In this document: positions 1 to 7,462 of the stretch, piece after piece
How the letters are laid out: every line of letters starts with the position of its first letter
Numbering within the stretch: the first letter of the stretch is position 1
From: an uncultured Parafilimonas sp.
Lineage (GTDB): Bacteria > Bacteroidota > Bacteroidia > Chitinophagales > Chitinophagaceae
Assembly (NCBI GenBank): GCA_937892395.1
Contig: CALAGJ010000195.1
Span: forward strand, 1-10,830
Direction of reading: 5' to 3'
DNA length: 10,830 nt
Position numbers and translations under genes: made by a program
The notes under the pieces: model-generated
What the model saw: only the letters and a program-made list of their open reading frames with translations
What the model was told of the DNA's origin: nothing
Database searches by the model: none

Positions 1-230
1 ATTAAACCTGCTAACTGATTAAGAATGAATGAAAACAAAGGATTGAAAAACTTATGCACTAAGAAAAAATATTTTTTTTATTTTTTGTATGTATTTTTTC
101 ATTAGATGTAGAGCGTGAAACAATGAAGTTTCACTATGCTACTCTATCCCCTACAACCCAATGATAGAAGGCTTTACAGCAAATTGTTTAATGGAAGTGG
201 TGGGTTTTTAAACAAAAAATTTATAAATGG
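1..230. other. AT-rich non-coding left edge
   Basis: No convincing gene was found in this stretch. It is very AT-rich, with long T runs around 70-100, and holds one small hairpin at 109-141 (listed separately). It lies downstream of the minus-strand gene that ends at 231. Whether the first bases belong to a feature that begins outside the window cannot be decided here. Confidence 0.5.
109..141. repeat. Short inverted repeat (hairpin)
   Basis: The arms GTGAAAC (115-121) and GTTTCAC (128-134) are perfectly complementary across a 6-nt AATGAA loop. TAG (109-111) and CTA (139-141) can add three outer pairs across an unpaired internal loop. Neither strand has a U run just after the stem, so it is not a typical intrinsic terminator for the gene ending at 231. 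A structured 3' end is possible but unproven. Confidence 0.4.
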
Positions 231-1016
231 TTAGTCAAGAAAATGATTGTCTATTAAATAAATATAAATCAATTCAATTAATTTTTTTTGTTGATCAACA
301 TGACCTTGTTCGGCTTCAATATTTATATAAAGGACATCTGAATTTTTAAAGTAAACTGATAGTGAGCCATCATCTGATACACCACTATTATTTTGGAGTA
401 CAACATTTACCCTATTTTTTTTTAGCCACTTAAATAAAGCTTCATTATTAGTAAAAATAAAATCGTCTGTATCCATTTGTGGGTTTAGGAAAACACGTGC
501 AGCATCATTTGCACTTCCTCCTTTCTTTCTATAACTCAGCAATGAATAATTTTCATTCGTGTTATTATGCAAAGCAATAATGCATTTGGCTGGGAGGAGC
601 CATTGCAGAATTGAATCTGCTACATGCTTTGCATGCATAGCAGCAGTATCAGTATAATTACTGTTTGTGATTAAGGTTTTCCTTATTCCATCATCAGTAA
701 AAATTCTATTTGGATCAAAATAGGATGTATCAATACCATTAAAACAACAGGCTATATTTCTTTTGCCATATTGATGCAGATAAAGTAGTTTGATTTTGGC
801 GGCATAGCTACTTGATTGAAATGCATGCACACTGGTGTTTTCATTTTCATGTACATTGATAGCATATACAAGTATGGTCGTATCCTGAATATCATTTTTT
901 ATCAATGTCAACGGTAGCTTACCAAGTAGCATAATACTAGTATCCATTACTTGAGCAGATAAGTGCCTACAACAAATAGTATAGAGTAAAATCGCAATAA
1001 GAAAAACATGCTTCAT
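231..1016 (-). CDS. Exported protein with M14/AstE-like metallopeptidase signature
   Basis: This 261-residue protein has an ATG start and a TAA stop, and I cannot assign it to a named gene. Residues 1-21 look like a type I signal peptide: MKH, a hydrophobic core VFLIAILLYTICC, then a probable cleavage after LSA. There is no good lipobox, so a periplasmic or secreted location is inferred. In the mature part I see, in order, H56-E-N-E59 (an HxxE zinc-ligand pattern), D101-P-N103-R104 (like the D-x-N-R substrate-binding motif), H150 in IIALHNN (third zinc ligand) and E234/E236 in INIEAEQGH (possible catalytic Glu). This order matches the M14 carboxypeptidase/AstE-AspA superfamily. The assignment rests on motifs alone, and the substrate is unknown. 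It is transcribed divergently from the SDR gene across a 70-bp AT-rich gap, and has no partner on its own strand inside the window. Confidence 0.8.
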   Translation of the reverse strand: MKHVFLIAILLYTICCRHLSAQVMDTSIMLLGKLPLTLIKNDIQDTTILVYAINVHENENTSVHAFQSSSYAAKIKLLYLHQYGKRNIACCFNGIDTSYFDPNRIFTDDGIRKTLITNSNYTDTAAMHAKHVADSILQWLLPAKCIIALHNNTNENYSLLSYRKKGGSANDAARVFLNPQMDTDDFIFTNNEALFKWLKKNRVNVVLQNNSGVSDDGSLSVYFKNSDVLYINIEAEQGHVDQQKKLIELIYIYLIDNHFLD

Positions 1017-1086
1017 GCCACAAATGAAAGCAAAGTTTTTTTTAAAACATTTTAAGACTGTTTAATTTTACACCACATCTTATATT

Positions 1087-1872
1087 ATGGACATATCATT
1101 AGAAAATAAATTTGCGGTTGTTTGTGGTAGTACACAAGGAATTGGATTAGCAATAGCAAAAGAGTTGGCACATGCAGGTGCCACATGTATATTAATAGCA
1201 AGAAATAATGCAGCTTTAAAAGAAGCAGTATATGCATTGCCAATGGCATACAATCAGCAGCATAGTTATATGGTTGCTGATTTTAATGATAGCAACACTG
1301 TAAGACTTGCTGTTGAACAGATTGCCGCAAAACATACTGTACATATCCTCGTCAATAATACAGGAGGACCAGCAGCCGGACCCATAACAGATGCAACGGA
1401 TATGGCATTTATACATGCATTTAATCAACATCTTATTTGTAATCATATTTTAGTACAAGCATTTTCGAAAGGTATGAAAGAGGCTGGTTATGGACGCGTC
1501 ATCAATATCATTTCTACATCTGTAAAAATACCTTTGCACAATCTTGGCGTATCCAATACTATAAGGGGAGCAGTAGCAAGCTGGTCCAAAACAATGGCCA
1601 ATGAACTTGGCCGTTTTGGTATAACAGTAAATAATATTTTACCCGGTGCTACTGACACCCAAAGGCTAAAAAATCTTGTACAGCTTACTGCTGAGAAAAC
1701 CCAAAACAGCAGCGACGCTATTGCAAAAAAAATGCAGGCTGAAATACCAGCGGGTAGATTTGGTACAGCTGCGGAAATTGCAAATGTGGCCGCATTTCTT
1801 GCATCACCGGCAGCTGCTTATGTAAATGGTGTGAGCATTCCTGTAGATGGTGGAAGAACAGGTAGTATTTAA
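1087..1872 (+). CDS. Atypical short-chain dehydrogenase/reductase (SDR) lacking the catalytic Tyr-Lys
   Basis: This 261-residue single-domain Rossmann protein is the usual size for a classical SDR and would be cytosolic. The cofactor loop GSTQGIG (14-20) follows the first strand, NNTGG (90-94) is the stabilising motif, S143 lies in the INIISTS strand, and P186-G187 plus the C-terminal PVDGG (252-256) complete the fold. Where classical members have YxxxK, the sequence aligned through the helix ending in ANEL reads S156-N-T-I-R160, so the catalytic Tyr and Lys are both replaced. Such enzymes resemble FabG-like reductases but form a divergent subgroup (recalled as BKR-like SDR-like). An NAD(P)-binding role is likely, while the reaction and substrate are unknown. 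The ATG has no Shine-Dalgarno before it, as is usual in Bacteroidota. The 108-codon gene follows after 29 nt and may be co-transcribed. Confidence 0.9.
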   Translation: MDISLENKFAVVCGSTQGIGLAIAKELAHAGATCILIARNNAALKEAVYALPMAYNQQHSYMVADFNDSNTVRLAVEQIAAKHTVHILVNNTGGPAAGPITDATDMAFIHAFNQHLICNHILVQAFSKGMKEAGYGRVINIISTSVKIPLHNLGVSNTIRGAVASWSKTMANELGRFGITVNNILPGATDTQRLKNLVQLTAEKTQNSSDAIAKKMQAEIPAGRFGTAAEIANVAAFLASPAAAYVNGVSIPVDGGRTGSI

Positions 1873-1901
1873 TAGGTTGCTAATGTTAGTAATAAGATTT
1901 C

Positions 1902-2228
1902 ATGATGCAAGAAAATAGAAATATTGACAATGAATTAATTGTTGCCATTCAGTATATACAATTGTCAGTATCAGATGATTTGCGAACGATAATACTCACT
2001 CAAATTGAGCAACTCATACAGCATGATTTCGGCAGATTAATACAAATACTTTATAGCATTGATGTATCAGAAGAAAAATTGAAACATACATTAATCACGC
2101 ATAAGGATGTTAATACTGCGGATGTGATAACAGACCTGATTATTCAAAGGCAAATCGAAAAATGGAATTCAAGAGTAGCATATATTAATCCCACTGCAAA
2201 TATCAATTGTGATGAGGAAAGATGGTAA
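1902..2228 (+). CDS. Conserved-looking small helical protein of unknown function
   Basis: This 108-residue soluble protein has no signal peptide or membrane segment. I do not recognise a named family. The composition and residue spacing suggest almost entirely alpha helix: helices around 10-21, 25-50 (including HDFGRLIQILYSIDVSEEKL, 41-60) and 72-92 (ending QRQIEKWNSR). The HDFGRL...IDVSEEKL block gives the impression of a family shared by Bacteroidota genomes, but this is recollection and not a search result. Two ATGs in tandem (1902 and 1905) are both usable. It starts 29 nt after the SDR stop on the same strand. Its stop lies only 8 nt from the stop of the convergent murF-alr gene, so there is no room for a separate terminator. 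Reading-frame integrity and operon-like position make it a real gene. Confidence 0.75.
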   Translation: MMQENRNIDNELIVAIQYIQLSVSDDLRTIILTQIEQLIQHDFGRLIQILYSIDVSEEKLKHTLITHKDVNTADVITDLIIQRQIEKWNSRVAYINPTANINCDEERW

Positions 2229-2236
2229 TCCAAGTT

Positions 2237-4684
2237 TTACTCTTCCACATATACCCGTTTTACCCGCTGACCAATACCTGTAAGAATTTCATAAGCTATT
2301 GTATTGGACTGAGTAGCCACTTGTTGAATAGGTATATGATGGCCAAAAGCCTCTGCTTCATCACCTTCCTGCACTTCAGCTATATGCGATACATCTACCA
2401 TAAGCATATCCATTGCAATAGTACCTACTACTGGTGCCATCAATCCCCTGATATAAAATTGGCCAATGCCATTACTCAACATTCTTGGGTATCCATCGGC
2501 ATAGCCAACCCTTAGTGTAGCAATGATGCTATCTTTATTTATTTTCCCTTTGCGGTTATAACCCACGGTATCACCCGCTTTGAGCTGATGCAACTGTGCA
2601 ATAGTTGTTTTCAAACTGGCCACTGTATGCAGTTGCAAGGCTTCACTGCCAGAGGTATTGACACCATATAAACCAATGCCCACTCTTACCATATCAAATT
2701 GGAGATCAGGTTTTCTTATTGCTCCTGCTGAATTTGCAATATGCTTTATAAAACCATACCCCACAGCTTCCTCAATATTTTTACATACACGGATAAACAA
2801 ATTAGCCTGCTGTGTTGTAAAATCATCATCCTCTGCTGCTTCTCCACTGGCCAAATGAGAAAATACTGATTTGATAAACATGTTATTCTTACTCCTTAGT
2901 GCAGTGCATAAACCATCAATTTCATGTGCTGGAAAACCAAGTCGATGCATGCCCGTATCTATCTTTATATGTACAGGATAACTGATTAAACCCTGCTCAT
3001 CCAAAAAATAATTGAATGCATGGTAGAGAGAGGTGGAAAATATTTCAGGTTCTAAATTGTATTGAATCAAAGTATTGAAAGCAGCAGCGTCTATATTCAG
3101 CACCATAATGGGCAAGCGAATGCCCGCCCTGCGGAGTTCTGCGCCTTCATCTGCATAAGCAACAGCTAAATAATCTGCTTTATGGTATTGCAAGGCCAAT
3201 GCTACTTCTGCACTGCCACTGCCATAGCCTGATGCTTTAACCATAGCCATAATCTTTGTGCCTGTTTTCAAATTCCTTCTATATTCATTCAAATTATGGA
3301 TGAGTGCAGTGAGATTTATTTCTAGTACTGTTTGATGTACCTTGTGCTGTAAGTACATAGCAATCTTTTCAAAACCAAAGCTACGTGCACCTTTTAGCAG
3401 TATGGCTTCTTGCTTAAAATCGTTGATAGAGCTGTGCTCAAAAAAATTGCCACTGTCTTCAAAATGTTTGTGAGAAGCAATATTTATATTATCCGATTGA
3501 TTGGCCCACTCTTTTCCAATGGTTATTAATCTGTTTACTTTTTTTGCATGGAGTAGTTGAAGCACATGTGTATATGCATCAGCAGCGGCATGTGGTATAT
3601 CTGAAAGTATGACTGTTTTTGGAAGACCTGCCTGTTGCTCTAAAAACTCTAATGCAATGGTAAAAGATGCCAAATCAAAACTATAACTGTCATTGAGTAA
3701 AACACAGTCATTTACAGCAGGCATTAGTTGTAAACGCATTTCCACAGGTTGTAAGTTTTGTATGCGCTCCGCAATGATAGCGGCTGGTATTTGAAGATAA
3801 ACCAAGCAAGTAATACAACATATAGCATTGCTAATAGAAGCCTGATCTATAAATGGAATATAAAATTCAATTGTTTCCTTTGCTATGATTAATCGAAGTG
3901 TGGATTGCCTGCCATCTGTTTGTATTGATTCAATCTGTACATCTGCATCTTTATGATAACCCCAGGTAAATTTCTTAGCTTTTATATTGGGTAATAATGT
4001 AGCAATAACAATATCGTCCAAAGGTGCAATTACTACTTTGCAATTTGCAAATAGTTTCATTTTTTCCTCGGCCTTATGTTGCTTATGTTGAAAAAAATTA
4101 TCGTGTGCCGTACCAATATTTGTAATGATGCCAATATCAGGGTTGATTATTATTTCTAAGGCCTCCATTTCTCCGGGTTCTGAAATACCTGCTTCAAATA
4201 TGGCCATATCTGCTGTGGCATCCATTTGCCATACACTCAGTGGCACACCTATTTGTGAATTATAACTTCGGGGGCTCCTTATTATTTTTTTGTCTGTACT
4301 CAGTAGTTGATACAACCATTCTTTTACAATTGTTTTTCCATTGCTCCCAGTAATGCCTATAACTGGGTATTCAAACCTTTTGCGATGTCTGGAAGCCACT
4401 GTTTGCAGTGCTTCCAAACTATTTTGTACAAAAATAAAATTTGCTGTCGGATACAATGCAGCATCAAAGCCATGCTGGACAATAAAATTTTTTACACCAG
4501 TGGCATAGAGTTCAGATATAAAAATATGCCCATCTCTACGATTGGTTTTTAGCGCAAAAAAAAGGGTTTGTGCTGCCAATACTATTCGCCTGCTATCCAC
4601 GCACAAAAAACGTATGGGTGCAGTGGCATCAGCGTATTCATTCTGCGTACGAAGCCAACTTCCTATTTCCTGTATTTGATACAA
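2237..4684 (-). CDS. murF-alr: Bifunctional MurF ligase / alanine racemase
   Basis: This 815-residue fusion is typical of Bacteroidota. Residues 1 to about 445 are MurF, the ATP-dependent cytosolic ligase that adds D-Ala-D-Ala to UDP-MurNAc-tripeptide. It shows the P-loop ITGSNGKT (111-118), SYNSQIGVP (140-148), EAGISEPGEM (164-173), TNIGTAH (188-194) and EMRLQL (315-320). Residues from about 450 are PLP-dependent alanine racemase, converting L-Ala to D-Ala. Here I see the PLP lysine K483 in MVKASGYGSG, R581 in DTGMHRLG, NSAGAIR (651-657), VRVGIGLYG (666-674), the likely catalytic Y709 in VGYNRKG, and GTIAMDM (754-760). Both halves look complete. The start is TTG: an in-frame TAA lies 9 nt upstream with no ATG between, and MYQIQEI matches the expected N-terminus of these fusions. 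It follows terC by 33 nt, so it is probably the last gene of the gldF-gldG-terC-murF/alr transcript. Its stop is 8 nt from the convergent neighbour. Confidence 0.97.
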   Translation of the reverse strand: MYQIQEIGSWLRTQNEYADATAPIRFLCVDSRRIVLAAQTLFFALKTNRRDGHIFISELYATGVKNFIVQHGFDAALYPTANFIFVQNSLEALQTVASRHRKRFEYPVIGITGSNGKTIVKEWLYQLLSTDKKIIRSPRSYNSQIGVPLSVWQMDATADMAIFEAGISEPGEMEALEIIINPDIGIITNIGTAHDNFFQHKQHKAEEKMKLFANCKVVIAPLDDIVIATLLPNIKAKKFTWGYHKDADVQIESIQTDGRQSTLRLIIAKETIEFYIPFIDQASISNAICCITCLVYLQIPAAIIAERIQNLQPVEMRLQLMPAVNDCVLLNDSYSFDLASFTIALEFLEQQAGLPKTVILSDIPHAAADAYTHVLQLLHAKKVNRLITIGKEWANQSDNINIASHKHFEDSGNFFEHSSINDFKQEAILLKGARSFGFEKIAMYLQHKVHQTVLEINLTALIHNLNEYRRNLKTGTKIMAMVKASGYGSGSAEVALALQYHKADYLAVAYADEGAELRRAGIRLPIMVLNIDAAAFNTLIQYNLEPEIFSTSLYHAFNYFLDEQGLISYPVHIKIDTGMHRLGFPAHEIDGLCTALRSKNNMFIKSVFSHLASGEAAEDDDFTTQQANLFIRVCKNIEEAVGYGFIKHIANSAGAIRKPDLQFDMVRVGIGLYGVNTSGSEALQLHTVASLKTTIAQLHQLKAGDTVGYNRKGKINKDSIIATLRVGYADGYPRMLSNGIGQFYIRGLMAPVVGTIAMDMLMVDVSHIAEVQEGDEAEAFGHHIPIQQVATQSNTIAYEILTGIGQRVKRVYVEE

Positions 4685-4717
4685 TTGTTTATATTAAAAT
4701 CAACACTATACAATAAG

Positions 4718-5692
4718 CTACACCACATCATCCTGCACCTGCTCTATATCTGCGGGTACTCCTTTTTTCTTCATAAATATACTATAGAAGATAGAGCCAC
4801 TTATGCAAAGCATAATTACACCCAATGAAATGAATACCTGTATTTCTTTTGAAATCCATTCACTGATCCAATGCTCACCCAGCATTTTTATACCAATAAA
4901 GATCAATACAATAGCAATGCCTTGCTGCAAATAATCAAACTTACTCACTGCTCCTCTTAGCAAATAAAATAGGGAACGCAGACCAAGCAAAGCAAAAATA
5001 TTTGAGGTGTAAATCACTAATTTATCTCGGGATATACCCATTACCGCAGGTATGCTATCTAATGAAAATACTAAGTCTATAGCCGCCAGCATCATAACCA
5101 CGACAAACAGTGTGGTATAAAATTTTTTACCATTTTCTTTTACCACCAGCTTGCCACCACCATCATGCGGCACTAAGGGCAAATAGAGCTGCAAAAAATG
5201 ATATACTTTACTTTCTTTGGGATTAAACTCTTCATCGTCTGTGGCTGTAAACATTTTATAGCCGGTATAAATCAGAAAAGCACCAAAGCCATACAATACC
5301 CAGGCAAATTTTTCTACAAGAGCCACACCCACCGTTATAAATATAACCCTAAAAACTATGGCCATCAATATACCATACAACAGTACCCTACCCGAATTTT
5401 TTTCTTCTACTTTAAAGGCGGAAAAAATAAGTATGAATACAAAAATATTATCAATACTCAGGCTCCACTCCATTAGGTAAGCACTGAGGTATTGCAATGC
5501 AAGCGTCTGTCCTTCTTCTGCCCACATAAATACAAAAAATGCTATGGCCAATGCTACCCAAAAAAAGGTTTGTTGCAATGCATTCTTTGTGCTCACTGCT
5601 TTATCTTTTTTATTGAGCAGCCCTAAGTCAAACACCAGCGCCAAGGAAAGCACGAAGCCAAATACTATATATACAATTTGATGTGTGGTCAT
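4718..5692 (-). CDS. TerC/Alx family integral membrane metal-ion transporter
   Basis: This 324-residue polytopic inner-membrane protein belongs to the TerC family (Alx/YkoY-like), whose better-studied members export manganese or load metalloproteins. Hydrophobic segments lie around 5-24, 41-57, 78-93, 103-126, 130-147, 192-212, 225-245, 256-272 and 285-305. Two family signatures carry acidic residues inside the membrane: E75-W-S-L-S-I-D81-N82, and D206-LVFS-LD212-SIPA. A charged loop (151-190, with HDGGGK) separates the two halves. The C-terminus is a short soluble tail (KKKGVPADIEQ...). The ATG overlaps the gldG TGA by 4 nt (ATGA), which implies translational coupling. There is no room for a yybP-ykoY manganese riboswitch, so any metal control would have to act elsewhere. 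The exact substrate is inferred from the family, and Mn2+ is the best guess. Confidence 0.93.
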   Translation of the reverse strand: MTTHQIVYIVFGFVLSLALVFDLGLLNKKDKAVSTKNALQQTFFWVALAIAFFVFMWAEEGQTLALQYLSAYLMEWSLSIDNIFVFILIFSAFKVEEKNSGRVLLYGILMAIVFRVIFITVGVALVEKFAWVLYGFGAFLIYTGYKMFTATDDEEFNPKESKVYHFLQLYLPLVPHDGGGKLVVKENGKKFYTTLFVVVMMLAAIDLVFSLDSIPAVMGISRDKLVIYTSNIFALLGLRSLFYLLRGAVSKFDYLQQGIAIVLIFIGIKMLGEHWISEWISKEIQVFISLGVIMLCISGSIFYSIFMKKKGVPADIEQVQDDVV

Positions 5693-7458
5693 AATTTATT
5701 TGATGAACCGACAGTATATTTTTTTTGCTGCCTGTATTTGAATAAAAAGGTGATGATAAAGAGGAGCATGAGCGGAAGCCCAATATTAATGCATTGCCAA
5801 AGCGTTTTTTCTTCCTGCACTTTTTGTTTGTTTAGTACACGCAGGGTAAAATCTTTGTTGCGGGTTTCAAATATTTTTGCATTACTCACTAAATAATCTA
5901 CACAGTTTAGAAAAAATTCTCTGTTGGCAAAGCGATAGTTTTCTAAGGGTAATTCACCCATAGCCAATGGGCCGGAAGTATTACTGACTACATTGGTTAC
6001 TAAATCGGCATCACTACAAAATATCTGCTGACCTGGCTTCTCGGCCATTTTCAAAAAAGGTGCATGTATGTTCCTACGCACAGAGTCCTGCACGGCAGGG
6101 GTAGGTCTGTTGGCAAACAAACTTTCAAATTTGCCTTCCACCAGCATAGCCACAGGTATATGTGCTGCATTGAATGCGGCTAAATCATCATCATCTTTTA
6201 CACTGTTTAGGCTAACAATAGCGGGTGTATTCATGCGGCGGCTATTGGTATCTGTGGATAGCAAAACAGTATGTGCCAGGCCAGGTGCATTTATCTTATC
6301 CATTCCAGAAGGGAAAATACTCAATACCCTATCTAAATTGCTACTAATAGCATTGGGCACTGGTGCTTGCAAAAAAGGATAATATGCCCAGGGTATGCGC
6401 TGCATGCGGGCACTGCCATCCGGGTTTTGACCTATTACTACGGGTAGCTTGCTACAGTTTAAATCCTGCAACAAATCACTTTGAATACGAACTCCATACT
6501 TGAAAAATAAATCATCCAGATTCAGGTTTCTGTCATAAGCCACAAAGTCTGCCTGGCTGCGCATCAGGCTATCTATTTCTGCATAGAGTTTATCTACATA
6601 CCAAATTATTTTACCACCATGCATAACATACTGATCCAGCTTTAATTTTTCTTCATCAGAAAATGCTGTTGTAGGTTTTACCACCAACAACAAATCTATA
6701 ACACTTGGGTCAGGATAGGTTGTTGAAAGATCGTAAATGGCCAGTCTGTATTGATTACGGAGGCTTTCTCCTAAATCATTGATGGTAAGGTCTATAGGCT
6801 CTCCATTACCAATGGTATATGCCACCACAGGTGTATGTGTAGTCGTCAATTTATCGATGGCATTTGCAAATTTGTATTCTAAGAGTGCTTCGGCAGCATT
6901 GAGCGTAGCGTCTTTATCTTCTTGTGGTTCTTCATCTACTACATTAAATTGTCTGAATATTTTTCTACTACTGCGAAGGTCTATAGCCACAGGATATTTA
7001 TCGGCATAGCTCAGTATGGCGGCAGGAAAAATGATTCTCTGTGTAGCAGCATCAGTATTGGCAGCGGCATCAATATCTTGCTCCATAGCCACACCCATTT
7101 GCCGTAGGCTATCATATAAATAAAATCGGCTGCTATCCGGTAGGCCCTCTCCGGGTTTTTCAAAACGTACAATAATGTTGGAAGGATTTTCATTCCTAAA
7201 AGAGGAAAGAATATCTGAAGTGGCTTGCTTTAGTTGTTGATAATCTGCCGGCAAATCTCCATCCAGTAGAATGGTAATATACACGGGTGTATCAATGCTG
7301 GTAAGCATTTGGCGGGTGGCATCATGCAGACTAAATCTTTTTTCAGCTGTTAAATCTACACGTGCTTGTATCCATTGCGAAGCGAAAACAATACAAATAA
7401 AACCCAGTATGGATAAGGAAATGGTAGTGTTATTTTTAAACCTAAACTTAGACTGCAC
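5689..7458 (-). CDS. gldG: Gliding-motility-type ABC transporter component GldG
   Basis: This 589-residue protein has one N-terminal membrane segment (about 12-32), a large extracytoplasmic region rich in alpha/beta sequence, and one C-terminal membrane segment (about 557-574) before a basic tail. That layout is GldG (ABC_transp_aux type). Recognisable pieces are LTAEKRFSLHDATRQML (36-52), VYITILLDGDLPADYQQLK (59-77), a central VDLL-like strand with FSDEEKLKLDQYVMHGGKI, and the late HAPFLKMAEKPGQ segment. In Flavobacterium johnsoniae GldG works with GldF and the ATPase GldA in gliding. In non-gliding relatives the same genes occur with unclear roles. The start is GTG: an upstream in-frame TAG with no ATG between leaves GTG as the only choice before M51, and MQSKFRFKN precedes the first membrane segment. 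It begins 4 nt after gldF and overlaps terC by 4 nt. Confidence 0.92.
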   Translation of the reverse strand: MQSKFRFKNNTTISLSILGFICIVFASQWIQARVDLTAEKRFSLHDATRQMLTSIDTPVYITILLDGDLPADYQQLKQATSDILSSFRNENPSNIIVRFEKPGEGLPDSSRFYLYDSLRQMGVAMEQDIDAAANTDAATQRIIFPAAILSYADKYPVAIDLRSSRKIFRQFNVVDEEPQEDKDATLNAAEALLEYKFANAIDKLTTTHTPVVAYTIGNGEPIDLTINDLGESLRNQYRLAIYDLSTTYPDPSVIDLLLVVKPTTAFSDEEKLKLDQYVMHGGKIIWYVDKLYAEIDSLMRSQADFVAYDRNLNLDDLFFKYGVRIQSDLLQDLNCSKLPVVIGQNPDGSARMQRIPWAYYPFLQAPVPNAISSNLDRVLSIFPSGMDKINAPGLAHTVLLSTDTNSRRMNTPAIVSLNSVKDDDDLAAFNAAHIPVAMLVEGKFESLFANRPTPAVQDSVRRNIHAPFLKMAEKPGQQIFCSDADLVTNVVSNTSGPLAMGELPLENYRFANREFFLNCVDYLVSNAKIFETRNKDFTLRVLNKQKVQEEKTLWQCINIGLPLMLLFIITFLFKYRQQKKYTVGSSNKL

Positions 7459-7462
7459 TGTA

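Noticed and set aside
147..165. A possible fourth, degenerate copy of the palindromic repeat (CCCTAC...CAATGAT).
   Set aside because: It needs an indel, and the GGGC half of the palindrome is missing, so the resemblance may be chance.
1017..1086. Promoter boxes in the gap between the M14-like gene and the SDR gene.
   Set aside because: The candidates (AAACTTTG and TTCATTTG on minus, TAATTTTA on plus) each miss one consensus base and lack a -33 partner, which is too weak in such AT-rich DNA.
2222..2515. A 97-codon plus-strand open frame opposite the end of murF-alr.
   Set aside because: It lies antisense to conserved racemase sequence, and its Cys/His/Tyr-rich composition is typical of shadow frames.
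5640..5760. A manganese riboswitch (yybP-ykoY) before terC.
   Set aside because: terC starts inside the last codons of gldG with an ATGA overlap, leaving no leader. The upstream sequence is gldG coding sequence.
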